NCBI GenBank assembly: GCA_036491115.1
Contig: DASXCQ010000060.1
Location: forward strand, 62,001-126,000
Source of the DNA: DATEPR01 sp036491115
Lineage (GTDB): Bacteria; Actinomycetota; Actinomycetes; Mycobacteriales; Pseudonocardiaceae
Length of the DNA stretch: 64,000 bases
Direction of reading: 5' to 3'
Shown here: in pieces, positions 1 through 9,565 of the stretch
Layout: each line of letters begins with the position of its first letter
How positions within the stretch are numbered: the first letter of the stretch is position 1
Program-made: the position numbers and the translations under genes
The notes under the pieces: model-generated
The model's input: the letters and a program-made list of their open reading frames with translations, nothing else
Databases searched by the model: none
Told to the model about the DNA's origin: nothing

Positions 1-763
1 GCACGGCAAGCGGCCAGAAGTTCGCCGAGTGGTCCCGTGCGGTGAACGGCCTACGGCCGACCATGTGGCAGATCGAGTTGATCGACCAGGTCACGTGGTG
101 CAGCACGGCCACGCGAACCAGGCCGGCCCAGAAGAACGCGGTCAGCGCGCTCCACCACGACCAGGTGACCAGGCCGGCGATCAGCGACGGCAGCAGCAGG
201 GTGGCCACCGTGCACACGCCGAACAGCCGGTGCACGATTCGGATGTCCTTGTCCGCCAACAGGTCGGGCGCGAACCGGCGCTGGTTGGTCAGGTCCCGCT
301 CGAAGATCCAGCCCAGGTGGGCGTGCCAGAAGCCGCGCACCATCGCCACCGGCGACGTGCCGAACAGCCACGGCGAGTGCGGGTCGCCCTCCCGGTCGGA
401 GAAGGCGTGGTGCCGGCGGTGGTCGGCCACCCAGTGCAGGATCGGGCCCTGCACGGCCATGCTGCCGACCAGGGCGAGGGTGACCCGCAGCCAGCGGCGT
501 GCCTTGAACGCGCCGTGCGTGAAGTAGCGGTGGAAGCCGACCGTGACACCGAGAATGGTGATCGTGTACGCGGCGACGCCCAGGCCGATGTCCAGCCAGC
601 TCAGGCCCCAGCCCCAGGCCAGCGGGATGGCCGCGACCAGGGCGATCATGGGTACGGCGACGAACAGGTACACGGAGATGTGGGCGGCCAGCGGTCGCTT
701 GCCGGCCAGCATCTGCACCGACCCCGTCGACTGGCCGGGGGCCTCGGTCTGCTGCAGGGGCAT
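1..763 (-). CDS. Fatty-acid (acyl-CoA/acyl-lipid) desaturase, C-terminus beyond the left edge
   Basis: Membrane di-iron desaturase that would introduce a double bond into fatty acyl chains. The reading frame opens at ATG 763 with GAGGTGAG just upstream and is still open at base 1, giving about 254 codons where the family usually has 300-330. Visible are the first histidine box HRYFTH (residues 78-83), the second box HRRHH (115-119), and hydrophobic stretches around 31-50 and 58-76. The third box (HNxHH type) should lie beyond the window. It begins 7 bases after the stop of the glycosyltransferase gene, so it is probably the last visible gene of a five-gene minus-strand run. DesC-type stearoyl desaturase is the likeliest relative; substrate position is not readable. 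Confidence 0.9.
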   Translation of the reverse strand, partial: MPLQQTEAPGQSTGSVQMLAGKRPLAAHISVYLFVAVPMIALVAAIPLAWGWGLSWLDIGLGVAAYTITILGVTVGFHRYFTHGAFKARRWLRVTLALVGSMAVQGPILHWVADHRRHHAFSDREGDPHSPWLFGTSPVAMVRGFWHAHLGWIFERDLTNQRRFAPDLLADKDIRIVHRLFGVCTVATLLLPSLIAGLVTWSWWSALTAFFWAGLVRVAVLHHVTWSINSICHMVGRRPFTARDHSANFWPLAV

Positions 764-770
764 GACGAGC

Positions 771-1916
771 TCACCTCGTGTCCTCGGTACGGGCGACGGT
801 CCGGTCCACTCCGCCGTCGGCCACCGTGCTGTGCAGGTTCAGCATTCGCTCCACGGTGGCCGACCAGGGGTACCGCTCGGCCTGTGCGCGTGCCGCCGTT
901 CTGCGCCGGGCGGCTGGCCAGGAGAGTACCTCCGCCACACCGCAGGCGATCCCGACCGGTGTCGGTGTTACGGCCACGCCGGCGTCCGGCGCGAGCAGTT
1001 CACCCGCTCCGCCGGTGTCCGCGGCGACCACGGGGGTGGCGCAGGCCAGCGCCTCCAGAACGGACAGCCCGAACGTTTCGGCCGGGCTCGGTGCGAACGC
1101 GACGTCCGCGCCGGCCAGCCGGCGTGCCAATGCCGCCCGGCCGTCGACGTGGCCGTGGCACACGACGGGCAGCCCGTGTGCGCGGCGACGCAACTCCGGC
1201 AGTGCCGCACCGGTGCCGTACACGTCCAGCCGCACGTCGGTTCCGTTGCGCACCAACAGCTTCACCGCCTCGATGACCGCACCGGGGTTCTTCTCCGGGG
1301 ACACCCGGCCGGCATACGCCAACCGGATCGGTCCATTATCGGACAGTGGTGCACCCGGCCGAAAGGTGTCAAGGTCCACTCCTAACGGAACTCGACACAC
1401 CCGGCTGACCCCCAGCGGGGTGAACTCGGCCTCCGCGTACGCCGACGTCACCACGACGACGTCGAACCGGTCGGCGAGTCGCCGGTTCCACCGGGCCACG
1501 GCGCGCTCCAGCCCGGGGCCGGCCAGCCGCCACGCGGCGGGTGCCCGGGCGGCCAGCCACATGTCCAGCCGCTCGTGGGAGAACAGCACCGCGGCGGCAC
1601 CGTGCCGACGGGCCCAGTCGCCGGCCACGGTCATGGTGGCCTTGTCCGACACCTCGACGGAGTCCGGGCGGATCCGGTTCAGCGCCCAGACGATGTCGGC
1701 CCGCCGGAACACCATCCGGTAGCCGCCGCTCACCGGCAGCCCGGGCAGCGTGATCACCAGGCCGGCCTCGGTGTGCTCCTCGGTCCGGTACCGGCCAGGG
1801 ACGATCAGCACCCGGTCGTGTCCGGCGGCGACGTAGCCCCGGCCGAGGGTGTCCACGGCGGTCCGCAGCCCGCCGGACGTCGGCGAGTAGAAGTTGGCCA
1901 GCTGGGCGATTCTCAT
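771..1916 (-). CDS. GT4-family glycosyltransferase
   Basis: GT-B fold glycosyltransferase of family 4, 381 residues, probably cytoplasmic and acting at the membrane. The N-terminus carries the family pattern ending in a SGGLRTAV loop. The C-terminal half has the nucleotide-sugar EX7E motif (ETFGLSVLE), followed by ATPVV and a GGAGEL loop. ATG 1916 overlaps the stop of the upstream mannosyltransferase by 4 bases (ATGA), which points to translational coupling. The acceptor is unknown. Pairing with an MgtA-like enzyme suggests a glycolipid or phosphatidyl-inositol/diacylglycerol mannoside, but this is inference. Confidence 0.88.
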   Translation of the reverse strand: MRIAQLANFYSPTSGGLRTAVDTLGRGYVAAGHDRVLIVPGRYRTEEHTEAGLVITLPGLPVSGGYRMVFRRADIVWALNRIRPDSVEVSDKATMTVAGDWARRHGAAAVLFSHERLDMWLAARAPAAWRLAGPGLERAVARWNRRLADRFDVVVVTSAYAEAEFTPLGVSRVCRVPLGVDLDTFRPGAPLSDNGPIRLAYAGRVSPEKNPGAVIEAVKLLVRNGTDVRLDVYGTGAALPELRRRAHGLPVVCHGHVDGRAALARRLAGADVAFAPSPAETFGLSVLEALACATPVVAADTGGAGELLAPDAGVAVTPTPVGIACGVAEVLSWPAARRRTAARAQAERYPWSATVERMLNLHSTVADGGVDRTVARTEDTR

Positions 1917-3043
1917 CCGGCCAGTCCGGTCGCCTCGCTGAGCGCCCGGCGGCCGACCAGGTCGGTGTAGTGGCCCAGCAGTTCGTCGCCGATCCGCTGC
2001 CAGGTGCGGTCGGCCACGGTGGTCCTGGCCCGGCGGCCGTAGGCGGCGCGCAGTTCCGGCTGGCCGGCCAGATGGCCGACGGCGGCGCGCAGGCCGTGCA
2101 CCGAGTCCGGTTCGTAGAACAGGCCGGTGCGACCGGGCCGGACCAGGTCCAGCGGGCCGCCGGCGGCAGGCGCGACGACCGGCACGCCCGACGCCATGGC
2201 CTCCTGGATCGCCTGGCAGAACGTCTCATCGGCGCCCGTGTGCACGAAGACGTCCAGGCTGGCGTACATGGTGGACAGCTCGGGCCCGGACAGGAAACCG
2301 GGGAACACCGCGGTGGGCAGCCCGGCCCGCAGGCGCTCGGCCGCCGGTCCGTCGCCGACCACGACCAGCCGGACTCCGGGCAGGTCGGCCAGGTGGCCGA
2401 ACAGGTGCACGCGCTTGTCCCCGGCCAGCCGGCCGACGTAGCCGACCACGGTCTCGCCGTTGGGTGCCAGTCGGGCGTGCAGTTCGGCCGACCGGTGGCG
2501 CGGGTCGAAGCGGACGGTGTCCACGCCCCGACCCCACATGGCCAACCGCTCGACACCGCGCTCGCGCAGTTGCGCCAGGCTGGCCGACGACGGCACCAGG
2601 GTGCGGTCGGCCTGGTTGTGCACGTGCCGGGTCCAGCCCCAGATGGCCCGGTCGGTGCCGCGGAAGCCGTACCGGCGGGCGAATCCCGCGATGTCGGTCT
2701 GGAACACCGCGACGCTGGGCACGCCCAGCCGGCGCGCCGCCGACGCGCCCGCGTTGCCGAGGAACACCGGCGACGCCAGGTGCGCCACGTCCGGCGCGAA
2801 GTCGGCCAGGATGCGGTCCAGCCGGGCGGTCGGCAGGCCGAGCACGAACGACTTGTAGCCGGGCAGCGCGACACCCGGCACGGCCACCACCCGGTGGCCC
2901 GCGTACTCGTCGGGGCCGTCCCCCGGCGTGATCACCAGCGCCTGGTGGCCACGGGCCGCGAAGTGTTCCAGGATTCTGCAGACCGAGTTCGTCACACCGT
3001 TGATCGTGGGCAGGAACGACTCGGTGACAACTGCGATACGCAC
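1913..3043 (-). CDS. mgtA: GDP-mannose-dependent alpha-mannosyltransferase, MgtA-like (GT4)
   Basis: 376-residue GT4 enzyme that strongly resembles mycobacterial MgtA, which mannosylates glucuronosyl-diacylglycerol on the inner membrane face. Features recalled from that family are the N-terminal FLPTINGVTNSV, the VAVFQTDIAGFA segment, the WGRGVD motif and the EX7E donor site (ETFCQAIQE). I chose GTG 3043 because the protein then begins RIAVVTESF as family members do; the longer frame upstream is low-complexity and runs into the mycosin gene. It ends in a 4-base overlap with the next glycosyltransferase. Substrate assignment is by similarity only. Confidence 0.86.
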   Translation of the reverse strand: MRIAVVTESFLPTINGVTNSVCRILEHFAARGHQALVITPGDGPDEYAGHRVVAVPGVALPGYKSFVLGLPTARLDRILADFAPDVAHLASPVFLGNAGASAARRLGVPSVAVFQTDIAGFARRYGFRGTDRAIWGWTRHVHNQADRTLVPSSASLAQLRERGVERLAMWGRGVDTVRFDPRHRSAELHARLAPNGETVVGYVGRLAGDKRVHLFGHLADLPGVRLVVVGDGPAAERLRAGLPTAVFPGFLSGPELSTMYASLDVFVHTGADETFCQAIQEAMASGVPVVAPAAGGPLDLVRPGRTGLFYEPDSVHGLRAAVGHLAGQPELRAAYGRRARTTVADRTWQRIGDELLGHYTDLVGRRALSEATGLAG

Positions 3044-3071
3044 ACCGTCACTGTGGGTAGGGCGCGTGTGG

Positions 3072-4358
3072 TCAGCGTGCCGCCCCGGGTCCGTGCGGGT
3101 GAACTGATGATGAAAACCCGCGAACCGACCGTCGCGGCCCGGCCAGGGCCATGGTGAGCAGGACCACGATCGCCAGCAGGCCGATGCCCGCCACCACCAG
3201 TCCGGCCAGGCCGGCACCGGATGCCAGCGGCCCGGCCGGTTCGAGCGGTGTGGCGGCGGGCGCGGTGGGCAGGTGGGTCGCCTGCCGGATCGCGGGTGCC
3301 GCCGGCGGTGCGACCTGCTCCCGGTCCTTGGCCAGGAACGGATCGACGGCGGCGAACACCGGGTCGGGCGCGTCGGCCGGGACAGCCCGGTCGACCGCGG
3401 CGCCGACGTCGATCGTGCCGTAGCCGAGTGCGGGGTTGGGCGTGGCCCGCTTGCCGCGCACGGTGGCCAGCAGCCTCGCCACCACCTGCCGGTTGGTCAG
3501 CTTCGGGTACCTCGACCAGATCACCGCCAGCCCGGCCGACGTGATCGCCGCGGCCTGACTGGTGCCGTCACCGGCGAACGCGGTGTCGGGCCGCCGCCCG
3601 AGGGACGGCACGTTCACGCCGGGCGCGCTCACCGTGAGATAGGGATGCCGGGACGACCAGGGCGGCACCCGGCCCGCCGAGTCGACGGCACCGACCGACA
3701 CCACGCCCAGGCACACGCCCGGCTGCACGATCGGGCTGCCGTGGTCACCGGAGTTGCCGCTGGCCGCCACCACGATCGCGCCCTCGCTCAGCGCGTGGTC
3801 GACCGCCTGCTGCTCGTCGGTCGGGCAGGACAGGTGGTCCGCGTCGCCGCCGGCCGGTCCGTCCAGCGACATGTTGATGATCTTCGCGCCGTGATCGGCC
3901 GCCCAGTCGATCGCGCCCGGCAGGTCGAGGTCGTCACCGGTGCCGGCGTCGGTGGTGCCGTCCAGGGGCACGGCCACCGGCAGCACCCTGGCGTCCGGCG
4001 CGACGCCGAGGATGCCGAACGCGTTGGCGTGGGCCACCATCAGCGACGCCATCGCGGTGCCGTGGCCGAAGGTGTCCACGTCCCGGTCGGCGTTGCCACC
4101 GCCGCCTGCCGAACCCCGGTTGGTGCCGGTGAGCACGTGCCCGGCCAGTCCGGCCACGCCCGCGCTGACGCCGGTGTCGATCACGCCGATCACGATGCCC
4201 TGCCCGCGCGCTCCCTCGGCCCACAGGCTCCGCAGGTGCCAGGCGTCGAACCACCACTGCTGGTGACCCGGCGGTCCGGGCGCGGCGAAGGCGGGCGTCA
4301 CCGGAACCACGCACAGCAGCAGGGCGGCGATCCCGGCCGCGGTCCAGCGTGCTCTCAT
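3072..4358 (-). CDS. mycP: Mycosin: type VII secretion-associated subtilisin-like serine protease
   Basis: 428-residue membrane-anchored S8 protease. From ATG 4358 there is a signal peptide (hydrophobic AAGIAALLLCVVPV, then AFAAP). The triad follows in order: Asp in VIDTGVS, His in FGHGTAMAS, Ser in DGTSQAAA, with the oxyanion Asn in ASGNSGD. A proline/alanine linker leads to a C-terminal transmembrane helix (GLLAIVVLLTMAL) and a short basic tail, the classic MycP layout. ATG overlaps the upstream gene's stop by 4 bases. MycP normally sits among esx/ecc genes, but none is visible here, so this is an orphan or alternative mycosin beside lipid glycosyltransferases. Confidence 0.93.
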   Translation of the reverse strand: MRARWTAAGIAALLLCVVPVTPAFAAPGPPGHQQWWFDAWHLRSLWAEGARGQGIVIGVIDTGVSAGVAGLAGHVLTGTNRGSAGGGGNADRDVDTFGHGTAMASLMVAHANAFGILGVAPDARVLPVAVPLDGTTDAGTGDDLDLPGAIDWAADHGAKIINMSLDGPAGGDADHLSCPTDEQQAVDHALSEGAIVVAASGNSGDHGSPIVQPGVCLGVVSVGAVDSAGRVPPWSSRHPYLTVSAPGVNVPSLGRRPDTAFAGDGTSQAAAITSAGLAVIWSRYPKLTNRQVVARLLATVRGKRATPNPALGYGTIDVGAAVDRAVPADAPDPVFAAVDPFLAKDREQVAPPAAPAIRQATHLPTAPAATPLEPAGPLASGAGLAGLVVAGIGLLAIVVLLTMALAGPRRSVRGFSSSVHPHGPGAAR

Positions 4359-5371
4359 GCAGCACCCCACCAGATAGTCATGGGCTCGCCGACGTAGGCA
4401 CTCACGGTCACCGGAACCATGGTGGTGGCCTGGGTCGTCGCCACGTTGTTGACGTCCAACCGCCGGTACGACGCGGCCACCGGCACGTTCCCGGTCACGC
4501 CGATCTCGCCCGCGGCGCCGCGCAACTGGAAGCGCAGCGCCGGCTGTACCGGACCGATCAGCCTGCCGCGCAGCGAACCGGGCACGGCCACGCCCGGATG
4601 CGGTGCGGGACAGAGGTGTTGGGTCGCGGACCGGCCGGTGAGGCAGGCCGCCAGCGCGGAGGTGACGGTCGCCGCGATCGCCTTCCGACCGGCAGTGCTG
4701 ACCGTCCCGTCCACCGAGACGAGCCCGCCGTCGTCGAACGACGCCACGCGCGATCCCGGTGCCAGCGTGAGGTTCGGCGTGCGGTAGGTGACCGGGACGG
4801 CGCCGGGGAACATCGGGAAGTCGCCGTCCGGCACGGCAAAACCGGCGAACCGGGCCAGATCGCTCCCGTCGCCCGCCGCGACGTACTGCGACACGGCCGA
4901 ATGCGCCAGCCGCCATCCGTGCCCGTCCCGGACGACGGGCACCGTGTCGTCGACGGTGACCGGGCCGGCGGCGAAACCGACGGTGTAGGCCACCTCGACC
5001 CGGGCGCTGTCCGGGTCGCGCTGGACGTTCTCCACGCGGACGTCCTGGAGCGGGCCGGTGGCGTTCTGCGCGGCGAGGATCGCGGCGGTGAGCAACGCGG
5101 TCGACCCGACGGGGCGGGGGCCGTAGCCGAGCGCGCCGGCCGCGTCGCCGCGCTGCAGTGCGGTGAAGTAGGCCAGCACGACGGTCTCGGGTTGGGCGTC
5201 GGCGGTGTAGGCGCCCGCCGCGACCGAACCACCGCCGAGCACGAGTGCCGTGGCCAGCAAGAAGCCGAACCAGAAGGCGTGGTGGTACAGACCACGTGCC
5301 TCGGCGGCCGGGGGGCTGGCGTCGGGGACCGGGTCCGGTGGCCGCGGCACGACGCTCGTCTGGTCTGTCAT
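4355..5371 (-). CDS. Membrane-anchored protein of unknown function, coupled to the mycosin
   Basis: 338 residues from ATG 5371; a longer frame to 5419 lacks support. A proline-rich cytoplasmic N-terminus is followed by one transmembrane helix near residues 33-54 (FGFLLATALVLGGGSV). A large extracytoplasmic region begins with a segment resembling NTF2/DUF4878-type folds (VVLAYFTALQRGDAAGAL). It contains one Cys-x9-Cys pair (ACLTGR...HLCPAP) that could form a disulfide. The stop overlaps the mycosin start as ATGA, so the two are probably made together; it could be a partner or substrate of the protease. I do not recognise a named family. Confidence 0.75.
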   Translation of the reverse strand: MTDQTSVVPRPPDPVPDASPPAAEARGLYHHAFWFGFLLATALVLGGGSVAAGAYTADAQPETVVLAYFTALQRGDAAGALGYGPRPVGSTALLTAAILAAQNATGPLQDVRVENVQRDPDSARVEVAYTVGFAAGPVTVDDTVPVVRDGHGWRLAHSAVSQYVAAGDGSDLARFAGFAVPDGDFPMFPGAVPVTYRTPNLTLAPGSRVASFDDGGLVSVDGTVSTAGRKAIAATVTSALAACLTGRSATQHLCPAPHPGVAVPGSLRGRLIGPVQPALRFQLRGAAGEIGVTGNVPVAASYRRLDVNNVATTQATTMVPVTVSAYVGEPMTIWWGAA

Positions 5372-5497
5372 GCGGCTCCCATGCCACCTGGATGTGACGC
5401 CGGTACCTGCCTCGCGCACCGGACGACGGCAGAATATCGACGCTCGTCATCGTGGGTGCGAGAGGCCCTGGCCACGGACAATGCAGGCGCATCAACA

Positions 5498-5530
5498 ACT
5501 TAACTGCTTAAATTTAGTCTAATTTCGTTA
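5498..5530. promoter_or_regulatory. AT-rich regulatory segment, candidate promoter/operator
   Basis: An AT-rich island in otherwise GC-rich DNA between the membrane-protein gene and the LacI gene. It contains TTAACTGCTTAA and then AGTCTAATTT. Similar AGTCTAAT / AGTCTTTAAATTA sequence lies in front of the ROK regulator near 15387-15424, so both may be read by one factor. This is pattern matching by eye. Confidence 0.45.
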
Positions 5531-5589
5531 CCCGCCCGTGATTGACGTGACCGAGCTCACTCGGGTTGACTCACCGACGAAACCGCTCC

Positions 5590-5603
5590 CGAAACCGGTT
5601 TCG
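5590..5603. promoter_or_regulatory. LacI-type operator, perfect palindrome
   Basis: CGAAACCGGTTTCG is a perfect 14-base palindrome with the central CG typical of LacI/GalR-family operators. It lies 32 bases before the LacI-type gene start, so autoregulation is likely. No second exact copy was found in front of the importer gene at 6734, which leaves it unclear how the importer is controlled. Confidence 0.75.
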
Positions 5604-5635
5604 CTCCGACATCCGCCTGGCCCGAGGTGGTGCCC

Positions 5636-6637
5636 GTGCCGATCACCATTGCCGACGTCGCCGCCCAGGCAGGCGTCAGCAAGACGACGGTCTCCCGTGT
5701 GCTCAACGGGAAGGGCGAGCTGGGCGCGGCGACGGCGGCACGGGTCCGCAGGGTGATCGACGAACTGGGCTACGTGCCCAGCGCCCGCGCTGTCGGCCTG
5801 GCCCGCGGCCGGACCCGGATCGTCGGCATGCTCGTGCCCTCGCTGACCTGGCCGTGGATGGGCGAGGTGCTGCAGGGCGCGGTCGACATCATCGAGGCCG
5901 CCCGCTACGGCCTGTTGCTGTTCACCTGCAACCGGGGCGAGGAGTCGATGCGGCAGTTCGCGTCGCACGTCTCGGCGAAGTCCTTCGACGGGCTGCTGGT
6001 GATCGAACCCGAAGGGACGCTGGACTACATCACCGAGCTGCACGCCCGAGGGCTGCCGATCGTGCTGATCGACGACCGGGGCAACCAACCGGTGTTCCCG
6101 TCCGTCGCCACCACCAACCACCACGGCGGCGCGCAGGCCGCCCGGCACCTGCTCCGGCTGGGCAGGCGCAAGCCGTTGGTGGTCACCGGCATGGAGCGGT
6201 TCGGCTGCACCCAGCAGCGCATGGCCGGGTTCGCCGACACGTTCGCCGCGGCGGGTTTTCCGCTGTCACCCCGGCACGTCGCGCCGGGCGACTTCACCTT
6301 CGACTGCGGCCGGCACGCGGTGGGCTCGCGGCTGGCCGGCGGCGTGCCGTTCGACGCCGTCTTCGCGCACAACGACCTGTCGGCCGCCGGTGCGATCAAG
6401 GCCGTGCACGAGGCCGGCATGAAGGTGCCCACCGACGTCGCCGTCGTCGGTTTCGACGGCATTCCCCTGTCCGCGCACACCGACCCACCACTCACGACGG
6501 TGCGCCAGCCGCTCCGCCAGATGGGAGAAACCGCCGCACGCATGCTGATGGCCTATTTCGACGGCACCCCACTGCCCGACACACCGACCGTCATCCCGAC
6601 AGAACTGATCGTGCGGGCGTCAACCGTGACGCCCTAG
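5636..6637 (+). CDS. LacI-family transcriptional regulator of the beta-glucoside locus
   Basis: 333-residue repressor: an N-terminal helix-turn-helix (ITIADVAAQAGVSKTTVSRV) and hinge helix, then a periplasmic-binding-protein-like effector domain (VVGFDGIPLSAHTDPPLTTV near the C-terminus). I prefer GTG 5636, eight bases after a GAGG ribosome site and giving the usual MPITIADVA start; GTG 5627 is in frame but overlaps that site. It precedes an Opp-type importer and a GH1 enzyme on the same strand, so the effector is probably an imported glucoside. It most likely controls itself through the palindrome at 5590-5603. Confidence 0.92.
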   Translation: MPITIADVAAQAGVSKTTVSRVLNGKGELGAATAARVRRVIDELGYVPSARAVGLARGRTRIVGMLVPSLTWPWMGEVLQGAVDIIEAARYGLLLFTCNRGEESMRQFASHVSAKSFDGLLVIEPEGTLDYITELHARGLPIVLIDDRGNQPVFPSVATTNHHGGAQAARHLLRLGRRKPLVVTGMERFGCTQQRMAGFADTFAAAGFPLSPRHVAPGDFTFDCGRHAVGSRLAGGVPFDAVFAHNDLSAAGAIKAVHEAGMKVPTDVAVVGFDGIPLSAHTDPPLTTVRQPLRQMGETAARMLMAYFDGTPLPDTPTVIPTELIVRASTVTP

Positions 6638-6733
6638 CCGTCGCCGACATCGGTCCGGCCCGCCCACGCCCTGGGCGCGGTCGCGGCCGAACCCCACCCC
6701 CGGCACGGATCGCAGAGACACGAAGGAGGATCC

Positions 6734-8404
6734 ATGCGCCTCAACCGCCCGGCAGCTCTCGCCATCGCGGGCGTGATGGCGATGTCCGCCCTTGCCGCGT
6801 GCGGCAGCGGCGGATCGGCGACGTCCGCCAACTCGGGGGGTGTGCTGAACGTCGGCATGCCCAACGGGCCGCTGACGAACAACAACAACCCGTTCCTGCC
6901 GGCGTCTGCCAGCACGTCGCTCGGCTACCGGAACATGATCTACGAGCCCCTGGTGATGCTCAACCAGGTGCAGCCCAACGCGCCCGGCAAGCCGTGGCTG
7001 GCCACCAAGTGGAGTTGGAACACCAACTTCACCACGCTGACCGCGACCGTCCGCAACGGCGTGACGTGGTCGGACGGCAAGCCGATGACCGGTGCCGACG
7101 TGGCCTTCACGTTCAACCTGCTCAAGCAGTTCTCGGCACTGAACGTCAACGCCATCCCGGTGACCAGTGCCAGCGCCACCGGCAACCAGGTGACGGTCAA
7201 CTTCGACTCGCCGCAGTTCGTCAACCAGTACAAGATCCTCACCCAGACCTTCGTCGTGCCCCAGCACATCTGGTCCACGATCAAGGACCCGACGACCGAC
7301 ACCGTGGCGCACCCGGTCGGCACCGGCCCGTACACGCTGAAGTCGTTCACCTCCCAGACCGTCGTGCTCCAGGAGCGCAGCAGCTACTGGCAGCCGCTGC
7401 CCAAGGTCAAGGAGATCCGCTACACCTCCTACAACGACAACAACGCGCAGACCACCGCGCTGACCGACGGCGCAGCCGAGTGGAGCTTCGTGTTCATCCC
7501 GAACGCGCAGGCCGTCTACACCAGCAAGGACCCGGCGCACTACAAGCTGTGGTTCCCGCCGGTCCTGGGCGACCACGGCCTGTGGTTCAACACGACCAAG
7601 GCGCCGCTGAACGACCCGATCCTGCGCCGGGCGATCAGCATGGTGATCAACCGCAAGGACATCTTCAACGAGGGTGAAGCTGGCTACTTCTACCCCGAGA
7701 TCACCAACATCACCGGTATCCCGACCCCGGCCGGCAACTCGTTCATCTCGTCGCAGTTCACCAACAACACCGTGAACGTCGACGTGGCGGGTGCCAAGAA
7801 GCTGCTCACGTCCAACGGCTACAAGTTCAACGGCAGCACGCTGATGACGCCGTCCGGCAAGCCGGTGACGTTCACCCTGTCCGACCCGGCCGGCTGGTCG
7901 GACTACCAGACCGACCTGTCGATCATCCAGGACAACGTGTCCCAGATCGGCATCAAGGCCAAGGTGGACAAGGCGAACGAGGACGCCTGGACCAAGAACG
8001 TGGACACCGGTGAGTTCGACGCGGTGATGCACTGGACCAACAACGGCGCCACCCCGTACGACATCTTCGAGTCCATGATGGACGGTGCTCAGTTCAAGCC
8101 GGTCGGCACCGGTGGCGTGAACGGCGACTGGGGCCGGTTCAACGACCCGGCGGCCACGGCGGCGCTGCGGCAGTACGCCGACGCGACCACCGACTCGGCC
8201 CGCACCGCCGCGATGAACACGCTGCAGCAGATCATGGTGCAGCAGATGCCGATGGTACCGACGTCCGCGGCCAACGCGGGCGGCGAGTACAGCACGAAGC
8301 ACTGGATCGGCTGGCCCGGCCCGTCCAACCCGTATGCTCCGGCGCAGCCGACGCTGCCCAACGCGCTGGACATCGTGCTCCACCTGACGCCGGCAACGTC
8401 CTGA
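6734..8404 (+). CDS. ABC transporter substrate-binding lipoprotein, SBP_bac_5 (Opp/Dpp type)
   Basis: 556-residue extracellular binding protein of the oligopeptide-type family 5. It starts at ATG 6734 after GAAGGAGG. The lipoprotein signal has the lipobox LAAC with Cys23 as lipid anchor, followed by a Gly/Ser-rich linker. Family features include the VRNGVTWSDGKPMTGADVAF block near 100-120 and the HPVGTGPYTLKS stretch. Families named for peptides also bind oligosaccharides (for example cellobiose importers of Thermotoga and Pyrococcus). The LacI regulator and GH1 gene of the same run make a beta-glucoside ligand likely, though sequence alone cannot show it. Confidence 0.9.
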   Translation: MRLNRPAALAIAGVMAMSALAACGSGGSATSANSGGVLNVGMPNGPLTNNNNPFLPASASTSLGYRNMIYEPLVMLNQVQPNAPGKPWLATKWSWNTNFTTLTATVRNGVTWSDGKPMTGADVAFTFNLLKQFSALNVNAIPVTSASATGNQVTVNFDSPQFVNQYKILTQTFVVPQHIWSTIKDPTTDTVAHPVGTGPYTLKSFTSQTVVLQERSSYWQPLPKVKEIRYTSYNDNNAQTTALTDGAAEWSFVFIPNAQAVYTSKDPAHYKLWFPPVLGDHGLWFNTTKAPLNDPILRRAISMVINRKDIFNEGEAGYFYPEITNITGIPTPAGNSFISSQFTNNTVNVDVAGAKKLLTSNGYKFNGSTLMTPSGKPVTFTLSDPAGWSDYQTDLSIIQDNVSQIGIKAKVDKANEDAWTKNVDTGEFDAVMHWTNNGATPYDIFESMMDGAQFKPVGTGGVNGDWGRFNDPAATAALRQYADATTDSARTAAMNTLQQIMVQQMPMVPTSAANAGGEYSTKHWIGWPGPSNPYAPAQPTLPNALDIVLHLTPATS

Positions 8405-8417
8405 CGCCGACACAGCT

Positions 8418-8455
8418 GTCCCCGCCCGGACGGCGCGCACCGTCCGGGCGGGGAC
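8418..8455 (+). terminator. Strong hairpin between binding-protein and ATPase genes
   Basis: A perfect 16-base stem (GTCCCCGCCCGGACGG with its complement) closes a 6-base loop. There is no T-run. Lying inside an operon just after the binding-protein gene, it probably acts as a partial terminator or 3' mRNA-stability element that keeps binding protein more abundant than the membrane parts. Confidence 0.75.
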
Positions 8456-8491
8456 ACTTCAGCTGTCAGGTTCAGAAAGGAGCAACGGGTC

Positions 8492-9561
<1,070 letters not shown>

Positions 9562-9565
<4 letters not shown>

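Noticed and set aside
3072..4358. ESX/type VII secretion locus
   Set aside because: Only a mycosin is seen; no EccB-E, EsxAB or PE/PPE genes are visible.
4359..5498. 808-codon extension of the mycosin
   Set aside because: Residues upstream of ATG 4358 overlap the membrane protein gene in another frame and would destroy the signal peptide position.
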